A stretch of 64,000 bases of DNA from Sva-07 sp041685755 (lineage in GTDB: Bacteria > Actinomycetota > Acidimicrobiia > Acidimicrobiales > Ilumatobacteraceae). The stretch covers positions 1-64,000 of the forward strand of contig JAWLFC010000001.1 of assembly GCA_041685755.1 (NCBI GenBank), given 5' to 3'. A model generated the notes under the pieces. The model worked only from the letters and a program-made list of their open reading frames with translations. It did not search any database and had not been told where the DNA came from. A program made the position numbers and the translations under genes. Shown here piece by piece: positions 28,756 to 36,620 of the stretch (position 1 is its first letter; each line of letters begins with the position of its first letter).

Positions 28756-30144
28756 TCAGAGCAGCTTGCGGATGATCTTGCGCTTGGTCGGCGTGTAGGG
28801 CGGGTACAGCAGCGCCGGGTCCGGTCGGGTCCGCTTGGTGAGCACCGACTTGTGGTGGCTGAACGTGTCGAAACCCGCTTTGCCGTGGTAGCTGCCCATC
28901 CCGCTGGCGCCGACACCACCGAAGGGCAGGTCGGGCACGGCCAGATGGAGCACGGCGTGATTCAGCGTGACGCCGCCGGCGGAGGTGTTCGCCACCACGC
29001 GGTCGAGCACGTCGTCGTCGCTGCTGAAGGCATAGAGGGCCAACGGCTTGGCGCGGTCGTCGACGAAGCGGATCGCCTCGTCGACGTCACCGACGGGCAG
29101 GATCGGCAGGATCGGACCGAAGATCTCGTCGTCCATCACCGCAGCGTCGGGCTTCACCCCGGCGAGCACGGTGGGCGCCAGGTACCGTTCGGTGCGATCG
29201 CCCGTCCCACCGATCACGGTGGCGTCGTAGCCGCCGCCCTCGAGCAGCCGCATCAGGCGGTCGTGGTGGTGCTCGTTCACGATGCGGGCGTAGTCGGTCG
29301 ACCGGTACGGGTCGGTGCCGTACATGGCGGTGACCGCGTCGGCGAGCGCAGCGACCAACTCGTCCTCGACGGCCTCCTCGACCAGCACGTAGTCGGGGGC
29401 GACACAGGTCTGGCCGGCGTTGAGGAACTTGGCCCACGCGATCCGCTTGGCCGCCACCGCGATGTCGGCGTCGGCGGCGACGATCGCCGGGCTCTTGCCC
29501 CCGAGCTCGAGGGTCACCGGGGTCAGGTGTTCCGCAGCGGCGCGCATCACGATCCGGCCGACCTTGCCGTTGCCGGTGTAGAAGATGTGGTCGAAGCGTT
29601 CGGCCAGCAGTGCGGTCGTCTCGTCGACGGCGCCGGTGACGACGGCAACGGTGCCGTCGGAGAAGTACCGGGGCACCAGTTCCTCGACCACGGCGGCGAC
29701 GGTCGGGGTGACCTCCGACGGCTTCAGCACTGCGGTGTTGCCCGCGGCGAGCGCCGGGATCAGCGGAGCGAAGAGCAACTGGACCGGGTAGTTCCACGGG
29801 GCGATGATGCAGACGGTCCCGAGCGGCTCGGGGTGCAGGCGCGCCGAACCGGGCTTGAACTGGAGGGGCACCTTCACCTTGGCCGGGGTCGTCCAGGAGT
29901 CGAGGTGCTTCAGCGTGTGGTCGATCTCGTTGATCGTGAACGCGATCTCGGTCGTGTAGGCCTCGATGCGCGGCTTGCCGAGGTCGGCCACGAGCGCGTC
30001 GACCAACCGGTCCTCCTGCTCGACGAACAGGGTCCGGAGCTGGCGCAACTGCTGGCGGCGCTGGTCGACGTCACGTACTGCGCCGGCGCGGAAGCCGTCA
30101 CGGAGCCGCTCGACGATGTCGGGGATTCGGTCGATGTCGGTCAT
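28756..30144 (-). CDS. Aldehyde dehydrogenase, class-3-like
   Basis: A 462-residue NAD(P)-dependent aldehyde dehydrogenase. The glutamate motif LELGGKSPAIV is near residue 210, and the catalytic Cys is in LNAGQTCVAPDYVLV near 245. APWNYPVQLLFAPLIPALAAGN near 115 forms the nucleotide site. The short length and C-terminal PFGGVGASGMGSYHG, HHKSV and a hydrophobic/basic tail (PPYTPTKRKIIRKLL) are typical of the ALDH3 (fatty-aldehyde) branch. The ATG at 30144 is preceded by TAGCCT with a 6-base spacer on the minus strand. Probable substrates are medium- or long-chain aldehydes (family inference). Confidence 0.92.
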   Translation of the reverse strand: MTDIDRIPDIVERLRDGFRAGAVRDVDQRRQQLRQLRTLFVEQEDRLVDALVADLGKPRIEAYTTEIAFTINEIDHTLKHLDSWTTPAKVKVPLQFKPGSARLHPEPLGTVCIIAPWNYPVQLLFAPLIPALAAGNTAVLKPSEVTPTVAAVVEELVPRYFSDGTVAVVTGAVDETTALLAERFDHIFYTGNGKVGRIVMRAAAEHLTPVTLELGGKSPAIVAADADIAVAAKRIAWAKFLNAGQTCVAPDYVLVEEAVEDELVAALADAVTAMYGTDPYRSTDYARIVNEHHHDRLMRLLEGGGYDATVIGGTGDRTERYLAPTVLAGVKPDAAVMDDEIFGPILPILPVGDVDEAIRFVDDRAKPLALYAFSSDDDVLDRVVANTSAGGVTLNHAVLHLAVPDLPFGGVGASGMGSYHGKAGFDTFSHHKSVLTKRTRPDPALLYPPYTPTKRKIIRKLL

Positions 30145-30173
30145 GGCTCCAGGCTAGGTCCGTCTCTGCGGGG

Positions 30174-30992
30174 TCACGGCCCCGGCTGGTCGGTGGGGCA
30201 GTAGTAGCAGGTGCGGTTGGCGATCTCGATCCGGCGGATCTCGTCACCGCAGCGCAGGCACCGATCGCGCTTGTAGGCGTACGTGGCCTCGCGGCGGGGG
30301 ATGCGGGCGTTGGGGGCGATGCCGAGCTCGTCGCGGCTGACGGTGACGATGCGTCCGTCCTTGACGCCCTGGCGCAGCATCCCCTGGACGGTGGCCCACA
30401 ACGCCTCGAGTTCGGGCCGGTCGAGTTCACGACCCGGGCGGAGCGGGTGGATGCCGGTGACGAACAGCGCTTCGGCGCGGTAGACGTTGCCGACGCCGGC
30501 GATCACCGACTGGTCCATCAACAGGTCGCCGATCCCGCGCGAGCTGCGCTCGATCTTGGCGAACACCGTGTCGGGCTTCGATCCACGGCGGATCGGGTCG
30601 GGCCCGAGCCGGGCGAGGATGTCGTTCTGCACCGACGGCGGGTCGATCGTGCAGGCCGTCGGACCCGACAGATCGATCGTCACGTACCCGTCGCCCTGGT
30701 CGGCGTCGGTCTGCAGACGCATGCGCACCTGGCCGATCGGGTCGGGGGACGCCGCGGTCCGTTGCACCCGGAACCTGCCGAAGAGGCCGAGGTGGACGTG
30801 GCCGACCTCGCCGGTCGACCATTCGTAGAACAGGTGCTTGCCGTACCCCGCCACCGCTGCCAGGGTCGCGCCGTCGACGCGGGCCGCGTCGACGGCGAAG
30901 CGTCCCTGCGGGCTCGTGACGCGAACGACGCGGCCGGCGAGCAGCTTCGTGTGGTCGCGCGCGTAGCGGTGGATCGTGTGGCCCTCTGGCAT
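30174..30992 (-). CDS. Fpg/Nei family DNA glycosylase, Nei-type
   Basis: A 272-residue base-excision-repair glycosylase/AP lyase. The N-terminal MPEGHTIHRYA places it in the Nei branch: after Met removal, Pro1 is the nucleophile and Glu2 the acid. The helix-two-turn-helix region reads DQSVIAGVGNVYRAEALF near 165, and the C-terminal zinc finger has CLRCGDEIRRIEIANRTCYYC. The ATG at 30992 is fixed by the need for MPEG at the N-terminus. CATACT 8 bases upstream is a weak -10. It lies upstream of, and in the same direction as, the aldehyde dehydrogenase. Confidence 0.92.
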   Translation of the reverse strand: MPEGHTIHRYARDHTKLLAGRVVRVTSPQGRFAVDAARVDGATLAAVAGYGKHLFYEWSTGEVGHVHLGLFGRFRVQRTAASPDPIGQVRMRLQTDADQGDGYVTIDLSGPTACTIDPPSVQNDILARLGPDPIRRGSKPDTVFAKIERSSRGIGDLLMDQSVIAGVGNVYRAEALFVTGIHPLRPGRELDRPELEALWATVQGMLRQGVKDGRIVTVSRDELGIAPNARIPRREATYAYKRDRCLRCGDEIRRIEIANRTCYYCPTDQPGP

Positions 30993-31438
30993 GCACGTCG
31001 AGTATGCGCCGGGGCATCGCTCGGTGCCATTCGTGGGGGAGTCGATCGAGCGGAGTTCGGCAAGGTCGGGTGAAGATCGCTCACGTTGCTCCACACGGCG
31101 CCGATGCGCAGGACGTGGATCGAGAACCAGGCAACACCGTCGAACTGACACCTCCGGAGCGCTCGCGTCTCTCGACGGACTACGGGTTCGCGTGCGATCC
31201 GCACGTCTCGATGACGGCGACGTTCCCTCGCGGAATCCGCGCGAGACACCGCGGCTGTGCCGGATGGTGGCCATCGAGGTCGAACGACGGAACGGACGGA
31301 TGGTGTTGTGCGTGTCCCTGTCATGCCGCCGGCGCCGGCTGGCCGGGCGCGGAGATCTTCCGAGCGGAGTCATCGGCCATGGCCGGCGTCACCTGGACCT
31401 GAGCCCGGCCTCGCCCGACACCGTACGATGGGCCGGGC
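30993..31438 (+). other. 446-base intergenic region without a recognised gene
   Basis: Between the divergent nei-type gene and glcF. Short open frames exist on both strands, but their translations are compositionally odd (Arg/Ser-rich) and match nothing I know. The only clear signal is TACGAT (31424-31429), 9 bases before the glcF ATG. The left half could hold regulatory sites or a small RNA. I see no inverted repeat strong enough to report. Confidence 0.5.
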
Positions 31439-32626
31439 ATGCCCGCTGACGCCCGCTCCCTCTCCGTGCTCGGGCTCGACGCCGAGCTGCTGTCGAGTTG
31501 TGTGAGCTGCGGGCTGTGCCTGCCGCACTGTCCCACGTTCAGGGTGACGGGGGAGGAGCGGTACTCGCCACGGGGTCGAATCGACGCGATGCGAGCGGTC
31601 GACGGCGGTCGTCTGCCGGCAGATCCATCGTTCGTCGACTTCGTGGAAACCTGCGTGCAGTGCCGCGGGTGCGAGCCGGCGTGTCCGAGTGGGGTGCGGT
31701 TCGGAGCGCTGATGGAACAGACCCGCACGGCGCTGGCGAGCGACGGCACGATCACGCCGTGGTGGCAACGGGCGGGCATGCGTGTACTCGGCCACCACCG
31801 GACGCTGCTCGCCGGCTCCACCCTGCTGGCGCTCGCCCAGCGCGCCCGACTGGTGCCGCGCCGCCTCGGCCTTCCGAGACTCCCGCTGCGGCGGGGCCCG
31901 GCGATCACCTCGACGGGCATGGACGTGTGGCTCTTCACCGGCTGTGTGATGGACGCCTGGCAGCGCCGGACGCACCGCAACGCCGCCGCACTGGTGGCGT
32001 TGACGGGAGCGACCCATGCCGTACCCGGCCCGCAGGGAGCGTGCTGTGGGGCGCTGCACACCCACGCCGGTCTCCACGACGATGCCGTCGCCCTGGCGCG
32101 GCGAGTGATGGCGTCGATGCCGGGGACGGCGCCGATCCTCGTCGACTCGGCCGGTTGCGGCGCGGCGATGCTGGAGTACGGCGACCTCGTCGGTACCGAG
32201 GGCGCCCGCCGCTTCAGCGCCCGCGTCGTCGACATCTCGACGTGGCTCGCCGAGCGGATCGCCACGCTGCCGACGCCTCCGGCGCAGCGACCGACGGTGA
32301 TCGTCCAGGATCCCTGCCACCTCCGCCACGTCCAGCGTGCCCACGAACCGGTGCGGATCCTGCTCGCCCACGTCGCCGAACTCGTCGAGCTCGACGACGA
32401 CGGCCTGTGTTGCGGCGCCGGCGGCGCGTACTCGGCACTGCAACCGGAGCTGGCGTCGCGGATCCGCGATCGCAAGGTCGCCTCGATCGACCGGGCCCGA
32501 GCCGCTTGCGGTGCGACGCTGATCGCCAGCGCCAACCCCGGGTGTTCGATGCATCTGGCCACGGTCGTCGATGTCGACGTGCAGCACCCCGTCGACATCG
32601 TCGCCGATGCGCTGGGAGTCTCGTGA
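31439..32626 (+). CDS. glcF: Iron-sulfur subunit, glycolate oxidase GlcF-like
   Basis: A 395-residue protein with two N-terminal [4Fe-4S] motifs (Cys21, 24, 27, 31 and Cys72, 75, 78, 82) and two C-terminal CCG domains (ACCGALHTHAG near 200 and LCCGAGGAY near 322). This is the layout of GlcF and LutA/GlpC-type electron-transfer subunits. It should take electrons from GlcD/GlcE. Its separation from glcDE by three unrelated genes is unusual, but no other flavoprotein gene is closer. TACGAT with a 9-base spacer precedes the ATG. The stop overlaps the next small gene. Confidence 0.85.
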   Translation: MPADARSLSVLGLDAELLSSCVSCGLCLPHCPTFRVTGEERYSPRGRIDAMRAVDGGRLPADPSFVDFVETCVQCRGCEPACPSGVRFGALMEQTRTALASDGTITPWWQRAGMRVLGHHRTLLAGSTLLALAQRARLVPRRLGLPRLPLRRGPAITSTGMDVWLFTGCVMDAWQRRTHRNAAALVALTGATHAVPGPQGACCGALHTHAGLHDDAVALARRVMASMPGTAPILVDSAGCGAAMLEYGDLVGTEGARRFSARVVDISTWLAERIATLPTPPAQRPTVIVQDPCHLRHVQRAHEPVRILLAHVAELVELDDDGLCCGAGGAYSALQPELASRIRDRKVASIDRARAACGATLIASANPGCSMHLATVVDVDVQHPVDIVADALGVS

Positions 32627-32817
32627 GCGGGTACGAGCACCTCGTCGAGCGCCTGGAGGCCGTTGCCGCCGATCTCGACGAGATCGCGTTCGATCGTCTC
32701 CGCGAAGCGGTCAGTGAGGGCGAACTCGCTCGGCCGGCCGACGACAAGAAGCTGATGCAGGCTCGGCGGGCGATCGAGAAAGCCGCGGGCGTGCTGCGTC
32801 AGCTCGACGCGACGTAG
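32623..32817 (+). CDS. Small acidic helical protein
   Basis: A 64-residue protein starting at GTG 32623, which overlaps the glcF stop (GTGA). It is rich in Glu, Ala, Arg and Asp, reading MSGYEHLVERLEAVAADLDE at its start, and is predicted to be mostly helical. I recognise no family. The 4-base overlap and ordinary codon use argue that it is translated. Its last 19 bases overlap the end of the convergent LOG gene. Confidence 0.65.
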   Translation: MSGYEHLVERLEAVAADLDEIAFDRLREAVSEGELARPADDKKLMQARRAIEKAAGVLRQLDAT

Positions 32818-33830
32818 CCGTTGAGCACCCGGATCATCGCCACCAGATCGCTGTAGCCGCGCTTGGCGAACGCGAACGAGATCCGGTCGAGGTCGAGCTT
32901 GTCGTCGTCGCGGCGTTCGATCTTGAACGGCTCGGTCCGCTCGATCGCACCCGACACGACCAGGTGGCCGAACCGGTCGTTCAACTCCGCCAGCTGACGG
33001 TTGTTCGGGCCCTGGCGCATCCGGACGACGAGGTGGTCGCCGACGTAGCGGATCGAGTCGTAGTTGGCGTAGAAGCCGTCGATGACGTCGGCGGCCTCGT
33101 CGCAGTCGTTCGTGATCGTGTACAGGTCGACGTCGGTCGCCGACACGAGCCCGCGGGCGATCAGCTGCTCGCGCACGAACGTGTCGACGCCCTCCCAGTA
33201 CGGATCGCCGGGGGCGTCGAGCAGCACGATCGGCACCGGGATGCCCTTTCCGGTCTGGGTGAGCGTCAACAGCTCGAACATCTCGTCGAGCGTGCCGAAC
33301 CCACCGGGCAGGCACACGAAGCCCTTCGACTCCTTGATCAGCATCAGCTTGCGGGTGAAGAAGTACTTCATGCTGACGTGTTTGTCGTCGCCGGCGATGA
33401 TCGAGTTCGCCCCGGTCTCGAACGGCAGGCGGATCGACACCCCGATCGACATCTCGCGTCCGGCGCCCTCCATGCCGGCCTCCATGATCCCCGGGCCGGC
33501 TCCGGTGACCGTCATCCATCCCCGTGCGGTCAGCTTGCTGGCGAGTCGGCGGGTGAGGTCGTAGAGCGGGTCCTCGGCGTGGGTGCGCGCCGAGCCGAAG
33601 ATCGAGACCTTCGGGCGGTCCTTGTAGGGAGCGAACATGGCGTACGCGTCGCGCATCTCGGCGAGGGCAGCAGTGGCGATCTTGAGATCGAGCGTGTCAG
33701 GCTGATCCCCGATGAGCCCCAGCGTCTCCGAAACGAGTTCTTCCGCCAGTCGAACATTCTCGGAAACACCGAGCTCGGAGACGATCGAGCGGGCGCGAGC
33801 GGCGGCGTCGTCGGATACATCGGAGTCCAT
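32799..33830 (-). CDS. LOG family protein (TIGR00730-like)
   Basis: A 343-residue member of the LOG/lysine-decarboxylase-like family. It contains VSIFGSARTHAEDPLY near residue 75, GAGPGIMEAGMEGAGR near 105 and the hallmark CLPGGFGTLDEMFE near 165. The family motif PGGxGTxxE carries the catalytic Arg/Glu of cytokinin-nucleotide phosphoribohydrolases. The extra N- and C-terminal regions match the long bacterial subgroup, whose substrate is uncertain. The ATG (33828-33830 on the minus strand) shares two bases with the ATG of the divergent oxidoreductase gene. TACGAT (33840-33845) stands 9 bases upstream, inside that gene. Confidence 0.85.
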   Translation of the reverse strand: MDSDVSDDAAARARSIVSELGVSENVRLAEELVSETLGLIGDQPDTLDLKIATAALAEMRDAYAMFAPYKDRPKVSIFGSARTHAEDPLYDLTRRLASKLTARGWMTVTGAGPGIMEAGMEGAGREMSIGVSIRLPFETGANSIIAGDDKHVSMKYFFTRKLMLIKESKGFVCLPGGFGTLDEMFELLTLTQTGKGIPVPIVLLDAPGDPYWEGVDTFVREQLIARGLVSATDVDLYTITNDCDEAADVIDGFYANYDSIRYVGDHLVVRMRQGPNNRQLAELNDRFGHLVVSGAIERTEPFKIERRDDDKLDLDRISFAFAKRGYSDLVAMIRVLNGYVASS

Positions 33831-35385
33831 GGATTCCCGATCGTACGGCCAGAAGTGGCACGGACCGCTGCTCGGCCTGGTCGCCACCGGGTCCGGCCTC
33901 GCCGCCGCCGAACTCGTCGTCGGCGTGTTCGAGGGCACGTCGTCGCCGGTGGTGCCGGTCGGGCAGGTGTTCATCGACTGGGTCCCGCGGCCGCTCAAGG
34001 AGTGGGCGATCGACACCTTCGGCACCAACGACAAGGTCGTGCTGGTCGTCGGTGCCCTCGTGGTGCTGCTCGGGATCGGGATGGGCGTCGGCGTGCTCGC
34101 GATGCGCGGGGCCCGCTCGGCGGCGTATGCGCTGACCTGCGTGACGGGGTTCCTCGGTTCGTGGGCCGTGCTCACCCGGCCCGAGCCGACCCTGACCAAG
34201 CTGTTGCCGACGATCATCGGCACCGCCGTGTCGATCGCGGTGATCTGGTACCTGGCGCCCCGCCTGTCACCGCGCTCGGCGCGTCCGGGATCGACGCCGG
34301 TGGAAACGCCCGTGGCCCAGCCGATGGGCGTGGACCGGCGACGATTCGTCGGTGGTGCGGTCGGCATCGGCTCGGCGGCGGTGCTCGTCGGTGGGATCGG
34401 TCGCATCCTGCAGCGCCAGTCCGAGGTCGTCGGCGAACGGGAGGACCTCGTGCTGCCCGAGCCCGACTCGCCGAGCTCGCCGCTGCCGGCCGACGCCGAT
34501 CTCGACGTCGAGGGGCTCGATCCGTTCGTGACGCCGAACGCCGACTTCTACCGCATCGACACCGCACTGGTGGTGCCGCAGGTGTCGAAGGACTCGTGGA
34601 GCCTGAAGATCGGCGGGATGGTCGACAACCCCGTCGAACTGAGCTTCGCCGACCTGCTGTCGCGACCACAGGTCGAGCGCCACGTCACCCTGTCGTGCGT
34701 GTCGAATCCGATCGGCGGTGACCTGATCGGCAACGCGCTCTGGCAGGGCGTGCTGCTCAAGGACGTGCTCGACGAGGCCGGCGTGCACCCCGACGCCACG
34801 CAGGTGGTCAGCCGGTCGATCGACGGGTGGACCGCCGGCACGCCGACCGAGGTGATCATGGACGGCCGCGACGCGATCCTGGCGATCGCGATGAACGGCG
34901 AACCGCTCCCGGCCCGGCACGGATATCCCGTGCGCATGGTGGTACCCGGCCTGTACGGGTACGTGTCGGCGACGAAGTGGGTCACCGAGATCGAGTTGAC
35001 CCGCTGGGAGGACTACGACGCCTACTGGGTGCCGCGTGGCTGGTCGAAGGAGGGCCCCGTCAAGACGATGTCGCGCATCGACACCGACCGTCCGGCGTCG
35101 TCGCCGGGTGAGCGGGTCGTCGCCGGCATCGCCTGGGCGATCCACCGGGGCGTGTCACGGGTGCAGGTGCGCGTCGACGGCGGTCCGTGGATCGAGGCAG
35201 AACTCGGTGGCGTGCCGTCGAACGACACCTGGGCGCAGTGGAAGGCGACGGTCGGACTCGAACCGGGTCGGCACATGGTCGAGTCGCGGGCCTTCGACGG
35301 CGACGGGGTTCCCCAGACCGAGGAGACCGCTCCCGTCGCACCGAACGGTGCCCAGGGCTACCCCCGCCGCTGGATCGACATCTGA
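33829..35385 (+). CDS. Membrane-anchored molybdopterin-dependent oxidoreductase
   Basis: A 518-residue protein in two parts. Residues 1-165 hold about four transmembrane helices (roughly 12-36, 65-88, 95-113, 122-142), then VDRRRFVGGAVGIGSAAVLV forms an RR-containing fifth segment. Residues about 235-425 are a sulfite-oxidase/YedY-type Moco domain, with the molybdenum-ligand Cys in HVTLSCVSNPIGG and YPVRMVVPGLYGY later. The C-terminal 90 residues look like the Mo-co dimerisation (Ig-like) domain. The catalytic part probably lies outside the membrane. The substrate (sulfite or methionine sulfoxide are typical) is unknown. The ATG overlaps the divergent LOG start codon. Confidence 0.85.
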   Translation: MDSRSYGQKWHGPLLGLVATGSGLAAAELVVGVFEGTSSPVVPVGQVFIDWVPRPLKEWAIDTFGTNDKVVLVVGALVVLLGIGMGVGVLAMRGARSAAYALTCVTGFLGSWAVLTRPEPTLTKLLPTIIGTAVSIAVIWYLAPRLSPRSARPGSTPVETPVAQPMGVDRRRFVGGAVGIGSAAVLVGGIGRILQRQSEVVGEREDLVLPEPDSPSSPLPADADLDVEGLDPFVTPNADFYRIDTALVVPQVSKDSWSLKIGGMVDNPVELSFADLLSRPQVERHVTLSCVSNPIGGDLIGNALWQGVLLKDVLDEAGVHPDATQVVSRSIDGWTAGTPTEVIMDGRDAILAIAMNGEPLPARHGYPVRMVVPGLYGYVSATKWVTEIELTRWEDYDAYWVPRGWSKEGPVKTMSRIDTDRPASSPGERVVAGIAWAIHRGVSRVQVRVDGGPWIEAELGGVPSNDTWAQWKATVGLEPGRHMVESRAFDGDGVPQTEETAPVAPNGAQGYPRRWIDI

Positions 35386-35422
35386 CCCGGCGCGCACCCC
35401 ACCAACCCGAAATGGCGCGGAT

Positions 35423-35456
35423 GGGTTGCGCTGAGCGCAATCCCAGCGCGATTTTT
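35423..35456. terminator. Probable intrinsic terminator between convergent genes
   Basis: GGGTTGCGC (35423-35431) and GCGCAATCCC (35435-35444) can pair with one bulged T. An alternative GCGCT/AGCGC stem ends at 35449, and TTTTT follows at 35452-35456. It lies between the stops of the molybdoenzyme (+) and transaldolase (-) genes. Confidence 0.5.
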
Positions 35457-35484
35457 CGGAAAGGGTCGGGGTCGCTCGGGCGGG

Positions 35485-36594
35485 TCAGAGGGTGTCGGCC
35501 TTGGATTCGAGGGCGGTGATCAGCTCGTCGAACGACTTCTGGAAGCTCGACACGCCCTCGCGTTCGAGCTGGGCCGCCACGTCGTCCATGTCGACGCCGA
35601 CCCGGGCGAGGCCCTCCCACACCGCTCGGGCGCCGTCGACGTCGGCATCGACTCGCCGAGCGAGCGTGCCGTGGTCGGCGAACGCCTCCAAGGTGTTCTC
35701 GGGCAGGGTGTTGACCGTGTCGGGCCCGATGAGCTCGTCGACGTAGAGGGTGTCGGGGTACGCAGGGTTCTTCGTCGACGTCGACGCCCACAGCGGCCGC
35801 TGTACCCGGGCGCCACGGGCGGCGAGGGCCTCCCAGCGGGGCCCGGAGAACGCCTCGCGGAACAACTGATGGGCCAACTTGCCCTGGGCGACGGCGGCCC
35901 TGCCGCGCAGCTCCAGCGCCTCGTCGGTGCCGATCGCGTCCAACCGGCGGTCGACCTCGGAATCGACCCGGCTGATGAAGAAGCTCGCCACGCTCGCCAC
36001 GCTCGACAGGTCGGCGCCGGGCTCCTCGGCACGCCGTTCGAGACCTCGCAGGTACGCCTCGATCACCTTCGAGTACCGGTCGAGGCTGAAGATCAACGTC
36101 ACGTTGATGCATCGGCCCTCGGCGATCATCTGCTCGATCGGGGCCAGGCCCTCCTCGGTGCCGGGGATCTTGACCATCAGGTTGCGTCGTTCGATCCGTT
36201 CGTGGAGCTCGCGGGCGGCGCGCTCGGTACCCGGGCCGTCGTGGGCCAGGCCCGGATCGACCTCGACGCTGACGTAGCCGTCGACGCCGCGCGAGTGGTC
36301 GTACACCTTCGAGAACACGTCGCAGGCGCTGTGGATGTCACGCACGACCAGCGACCAGTAGTCGTCGATGATCGGATTCTCCTGGGCCCGCAGCTCGGCG
36401 AACTGCTCGTCGTAGTCGCGCGAGTCCTGGATCGCCTTCTGGAAGATCGACGGGTTCGAGGTCAGGCCGCGCACGCCGCGATCTCGGATGGCGACGAGTT
36501 CGCCGGAGGTGATGTAGCCCCGCTTCAGGTTGTCGAGCCAGGCGCTCTGGCCGTGCTGGTCGTAGAGGTCGGCGATCCGGTTGGTGTCGGCCAT
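35485..36594 (-). CDS. tal: Transaldolase
   Basis: A 369-residue transaldolase of the actinobacterial (long, class 3B) type, moving a dihydroxyacetone unit between sugar phosphates in the pentose phosphate pathway. GLTSNPSIFQKAI near residue 43 is the family start signature, and the Schiff-base lysine is in RRNLMVKIPGTEEG near 142. VTLIFSLDRY near 167 and STSTKNPAYPDTLY near 275 complete the barrel. AAGGAG 5 bases upstream of the ATG is one of the clearest ribosome binding sites in the window. It is the second gene of the tkt-tal operon, 26 bases after tkt. Confidence 0.95.
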   Translation of the reverse strand: MADTNRIADLYDQHGQSAWLDNLKRGYITSGELVAIRDRGVRGLTSNPSIFQKAIQDSRDYDEQFAELRAQENPIIDDYWSLVVRDIHSACDVFSKVYDHSRGVDGYVSVEVDPGLAHDGPGTERAARELHERIERRNLMVKIPGTEEGLAPIEQMIAEGRCINVTLIFSLDRYSKVIEAYLRGLERRAEEPGADLSSVASVASFFISRVDSEVDRRLDAIGTDEALELRGRAAVAQGKLAHQLFREAFSGPRWEALAARGARVQRPLWASTSTKNPAYPDTLYVDELIGPDTVNTLPENTLEAFADHGTLARRVDADVDGARAVWEGLARVGVDMDDVAAQLEREGVSSFQKSFDELITALESKADTL

Positions 36595-36620
36595 GGGGGC
36601 TCCTTGGTGATCGGGGACGG

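Noticed and set aside
31321..31380. 19-residue minus-strand peptide MADDSARKISAPGQPAPAA with an ATGA overlap to a following frame
   Set aside because: It has no visible ribosome binding site or -10, and the frame that overlaps it degenerates into antisense of the nei-type gene. Mentioned only as part of the unexplained region.
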